Source: Massilia sp. BSC265
GTDB taxonomy: Bacteria > Pseudomonadota > Gammaproteobacteria > Burkholderiales > Burkholderiaceae_D
Direction: 5' to 3'
Length of the DNA: 64,000 nt
Assembly (NCBI RefSeq): GCF_000740675.1
Contig: NZ_JPXI01000039.1
Span: 248,001 to 312,000 of the forward strand
The notes below the pieces were generated by a model. It saw only the letters and a list, made by a program, of their open reading frames with translations, searched no databases and was not told the origin of the DNA. Positions 61,649 to 64,000 of this stretch are shown in pieces. Position 1 is the stretch's first letter, and each line of letters starts with the position of its first letter. The position numbers and the translations under genes were made by a program.

Positions 61649-61906
61649 ATGAAAGACCATCGAGGGCGCGGTGTCATCCGGCTTGGCGACAAAACCACGC
61701 ACGGCGGAGAAGTCATCTCGGCGGCGCAGGACTTCACGGTACTGGGCAAGCGGGTCGCTGTCGAAGGCGATTCCACCCATTGCCCTCAATGCAAAGGAAA
61801 GTTTCCGATCCTGCCAAGCGGCAGCACCCGCAGACACCATGGGAAGCAAGTTGCATACGACCAGGACCTCACTGCGTGCGGCGCCAAGCTGATTTCATCG
61901 ATCTGA
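61649..61906 (+). CDS. PAAR domain protein (T6SS spike tip)
   Basis: An 85-residue PAAR protein. The ATG at 61649 has GAGG close upstream; an in-frame GTG at 61625 would overlap the previous stop. The sequence shows GVIRLGDKTTHGGEVISAA, VEGDSTHCPQCKGKF and a C-terminal TACGAKLISSI. His and Cys residues could bind the Zn that caps the PAAR cone. PAAR proteins sharpen the VgrG tip and may carry effectors. It closes the VgrG-DUF4123-DUF3304-DUF2235-PAAR module. Confidence 0.9.
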   Translation: MKDHRGRGVIRLGDKTTHGGEVISAAQDFTVLGKRVAVEGDSTHCPQCKGKFPILPSGSTRRHHGKQVAYDQDLTACGAKLISSI

Positions 61907-62188
61907 CCGGCATCCGGGGTTATGACACATTTGTAACCCAAAATTCAAAAACTATCGGTATTTTCCTTTTTGGTTAAGGTTGACTTCTGAGTTTGCCACG
62001 AGTCGCAAGTCATCGATTTGGACTTACCTATCCGCCTTGGCGACTTTTAATCCGTTCGGCATAGGTTCAAATGCCAAGTTACAGGGAAATGCATTACTGC
62101 TTTCTTACCTCGACAGTGCTGAATTGACGCAGCGCCCGTGGATACGTAGCCGACTTTCGTCAGAGCTGGGCATGAACACGGGCACTTA
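61907..62188. other. AT-rich intergenic region
   Basis: About 280 bp after PAAR with T-rich runs (near 61960-61975) that could end transcription, and no recognisable gene. The composition is the most AT-rich of the window by eye. Confidence 0.4.
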
Positions 62189-62404
62189 TCAACCTTCCCG
62201 CTGCGAGCCGCGAGGCCGCATTTCCCTCCATTCGATTATTTCACTCTCCAGCCAACCCGATGAGCGAGTGGACAGCTTGAGTTGCGCTGGAAAGGTGCCC
62301 TGCTTGATGGCTGCGTAGATGCTTGAGCGGGAAAGCCCAGTCATGGCGATGACTCCGCGGATGCGAATGATGCGGCCGTGGCTCGAAAGAACTGGGGTTT
62401 GCAT
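62189..62404 (-). CDS. AlpA-family phage/island regulator
   Basis: A 71-residue helix-turn-helix protein. Its core IIRIRGVIAMTGLSRSSIYAAIKQGTFPAQLKLSTRSSGWLESEIIEW is the MerR-like AlpA fold used by satellite phages and integrative elements to control excision. The ATG at 62404 has GGA about 6 bp upstream; a TTG ten codons earlier is also possible. It lies next to a truncated integrase start and tRNA-Ser on the same strand, the usual order of a tRNA-linked island. Confidence 0.85.
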   Translation of the reverse strand: MQTPVLSSHGRIIRIRGVIAMTGLSRSSIYAAIKQGTFPAQLKLSTRSSGWLESEIIEWREMRPRGSQREG

Positions 62405-62454
62405 CGCTATTCCAATCAGTTGCGATGTCTTCAAGAATAGCCCTGCAAAGCTGG

Positions 62455-62550
62455 TCAGGACCGGCGCCTAATACCCCCGATTTTGGCCCCTTTCTCCGCT
62501 CGGGCGATCTTGATCTGCAGCTGGGTCAACGGCGGTACGCGCTTGGGCAT
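62455..62550 (-). pseudogene. Truncated tyrosine integrase start
   Basis: Only 31 codons remain. MPKRVPPLTQLQIKIARAEKGAK resembles the N-terminus of P4-type integrases (usually MPKxVxPLTDxQVKNAKP...), after which the frame runs into unrelated sequence and a stop. The arm-binding, core and catalytic domains are gone. It sits about 165 bp from tRNA-Ser in the orientation expected for an integrase inserted at that tRNA. Recognition rests on a short segment, so certainty is moderate. Confidence 0.55.
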
Positions 62551-62648
62551 TTTGGGGCCTTCTGTCCAAGGGAGCCCCAACGAGGCCCCCAAACGAGCCC
62601 CCATGGATGCTGGCTCCTGGGGGACGGTACTGGACAGTATTAGGCAAC

Positions 62649-62682
62649 AAAAAACCCGCTGTCTCTATGAGAACAGCGGGTT
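62649..62682 (-). terminator. Rho-independent terminator downstream of tRNA-Ser
   Basis: The minus strand reads AACCCGCTGT, loop, ACAGCGGGTT followed by a T-run. It lies 35 bp beyond the 3' end of the tRNA on the same strand, so it should end the tRNA transcript. Confidence 0.85.
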
Positions 62683-62714
62683 ATTTGATGTCCCCAAACA
62701 TCTGGGGACTTTAG

Positions 62715-62806
<92 letters not shown>

Positions 62807-62954
62807 TAAATCGGTGCTGCGTGGTCGCCGTAAGCGAGGCCGCATTATAGCGGCTGTTTTCCGTTTGTGGAAGACGAAACTGTTCCGCCACATTAATTTA
62901 CTGCGGCATCGATGAAATAATATTTCATACAGCCATGTTCTATGAAATAAAATT

Positions 62955-64000
62955 TCACTCTTCGGCAGTCTTGGCAGACGGCTTCAGAATCGCCTTCACC
63001 TTGGCGCGGTCCGGCGGCGTCAGCTTGCCGTCGATCTGGGTCATCGCCATGCCGGCGCGCTCGAGGCCGCCGACCTTGGCGAGGCTGAACCACACATAGG
63101 CCATGCCCAGGTCCTTGTCCCCTCCTTCGCCGTTGACCAGCATGACCGCCAGGTTGAACATCGCTTCGGGCTGTCCGCCCATGGCCGCCTGGTTGAACAG
63201 CTGGCGCGCGGTGGCGAGGTTCTTCGGGACCTGCTCGCCGCTGTAGAAATACGAGGCCAGCGCGCTCTGGGCCTCCGGCACCAGCTTCAGGGCCGCCTCC
63301 TTGTAGTACACGATGGCCTTCGACTGGTCGGCCGGCACGCCTTCGCCCATGTCATACATGCGGGCCATCGCATACAGCGACCGGGCATGGCCGGCCTTCG
63401 CCGCCTGGGCGAACCAGGCACCCGCCAGCTTGTGATCCTGCGCCGTGCCATCGGCGCCGGCGTGGTACAACCTGGCCAGGTTGAACTGGGCCGGGATATA
63501 GCCCTCCTCCGCCGCCCGCTGGAAATACGAGCGCGCCTGCTTGCTGTCCTTGGGTCCGCCGACGCCGGCCTGGCTCGCCATTCCCAGTGTATTCAGGGCC
63601 GGCACATATCCGAAGTCGGCGGCCTTGAGGAGCCACTTGCGCGCCTCGCGCGGATCCTTCCTGACGCCACCGACCCCATGCAGGTGGATCCTGGCCAGCA
63701 GCAGGGCCGCGTCGATCATGCCGTTGCTAGCTTCGGGGTCCTTGGGATCGAAACGCAGTGCGTCGCGCCGCGGATCGAAGCGGGTGCCGGCAGCCCTGTC
63801 GAGCCAGTACAGCGCTCGTTCCGTACTGCGCAGCACGCCCAGACCTTCCAGGCTCAGCTTGCCCAGCAGGACCGCGGCTTCCGCATAGCCGATCTTGCCG
63901 TAGGCGGTTTCAAGCTGGGGCACCGCCTTGTCGTACTCCTTGGCATCGAGATGCGCCAGGGCCTGCGCGAAGGACTTGTCGTTGCGGATGATGCGTTCGC
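62955..64000 (-). CDS. Sel1-repeat (TPR-like) protein, start outside window
   Basis: At least 347 residues; the frame is open to the right edge, so the N-terminus is missing. It is made of Sel1-like repeats of about 36 residues (A...LL.L...G.GV..D...A..W...AA..G...A), for example GVRKDPREARKWLLKAADFGYVPALNTLG, DSKQARSYFQRAAEEGYIPAQFNLA and DHKLAGAWFAQAAKAGHARSLYAMARMYDMGEGV. Such helical solenoids mediate protein-protein contacts, often in the periplasm or in signalling. The C-terminus is a short charged tail. A link to the island or the pectin locus is not evident; it is probably core-genome sequence beyond the tRNA. Confidence 0.88.
   Translation of the reverse strand, partial: ERIIRNDKSFAQALAHLDAKEYDKAVPQLETAYGKIGYAEAAVLLGKLSLEGLGVLRSTERALYWLDRAAGTRFDPRRDALRFDPKDPEASNGMIDAALLLARIHLHGVGGVRKDPREARKWLLKAADFGYVPALNTLGMASQAGVGGPKDSKQARSYFQRAAEEGYIPAQFNLARLYHAGADGTAQDHKLAGAWFAQAAKAGHARSLYAMARMYDMGEGVPADQSKAIVYYKEAALKLVPEAQSALASYFYSGEQVPKNLATARQLFNQAAMGGQPEAMFNLAVMLVNGEGGDKDLGMAYVWFSLAKVGGLERAGMAMTQIDGKLTPPDRAKVKAILKPSAKTAEE

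Overview
The window is high-GC bacterial DNA, most likely from a Burkholderiales of the Oxalobacteraceae type (Massilia or Duganella-like). This is inferred from gene content: many secreted or Tat-exported glycan enzymes, very large sugar-type TonB-dependent receptors, and short GTAGGGTGGGC palindromes between genes. No 16S or other taxonomic marker is present.

Most of the window (1-54.9 kb) is a locus for breaking down pectin, centred on rhamnogalacturonan-I (RG-I). Region 1 (1-14 kb) holds a PL11 endolyase (cut by the left edge), a DUF4861 protein, a PL26-type exo-lyase, CE12 acetylesterases (one single, one with two catalytic domains), a GH43-like enzyme, a GH105 unsaturated rhamnogalacturonyl hydrolase, a DUF6250 protein, a PL22-like oligogalacturonate lyase and an alpha/beta-hydrolase esterase. 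Region 2 (14.1-25.3 kb) is a complete L-rhamnose system. It has the mutarotase, isomerase and fused rhamnulose-1-phosphate aldolase/dehydrogenase on one strand. On the other strand are a DeoR-type regulator, an ABC importer (RhaS, RhaT, RhaP, RhaQ) and a FGGY kinase, in the layout known from Rhizobium rhaRSTPQUK. Region 3 (25.4-42.2 kb) has a glycerophosphodiester phosphodiesterase, an unrecognised secreted protein, a propeller-GH35 fusion, a sodium/sugar symporter, a GH43 arabinofuranosidase and two large TonB receptors. Region 4 (42.4-54.9 kb) looks like a second, GntR-controlled uronate/pectin regulon: GH2, a second PL26, GH115, glucarate dehydratase, GH1, DoxX and the GntR regulator. A collapsed glucarate dehydratase remnant lies downstream of the GH2 gene.

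From about 54.9 to 62.8 kb the sequence changes character and is visibly AT-richer. An IS3 transposase remnant precedes a type VI secretion cargo module: VgrG, a DUF4123 adaptor, a DUF3304 candidate immunity protein, a DUF2235 phospholipase-type effector in two overlapping frames, and PAAR. An AlpA-like regulator, a truncated integrase start and tRNA-Ser(CGA) follow. A degenerate copy of the tRNA T-arm at 54936 lies in the same orientation as the tRNA, so this may be a decayed tRNA-Ser island. The window ends inside a Sel1-repeat protein.

The main regulatory observations are these. Three pectin promoters carry an identical 10-mer (TGATTCTTTC) exactly 37 nt upstream of a -10-like box. Four sites of the form CTAATATATCAG surround the GntR-associated genes. 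A perfect 14-bp inverted repeat lies between the divergent rhamnose operons. The VgrG reading frame is broken by a run of nine A just after its best start codon.
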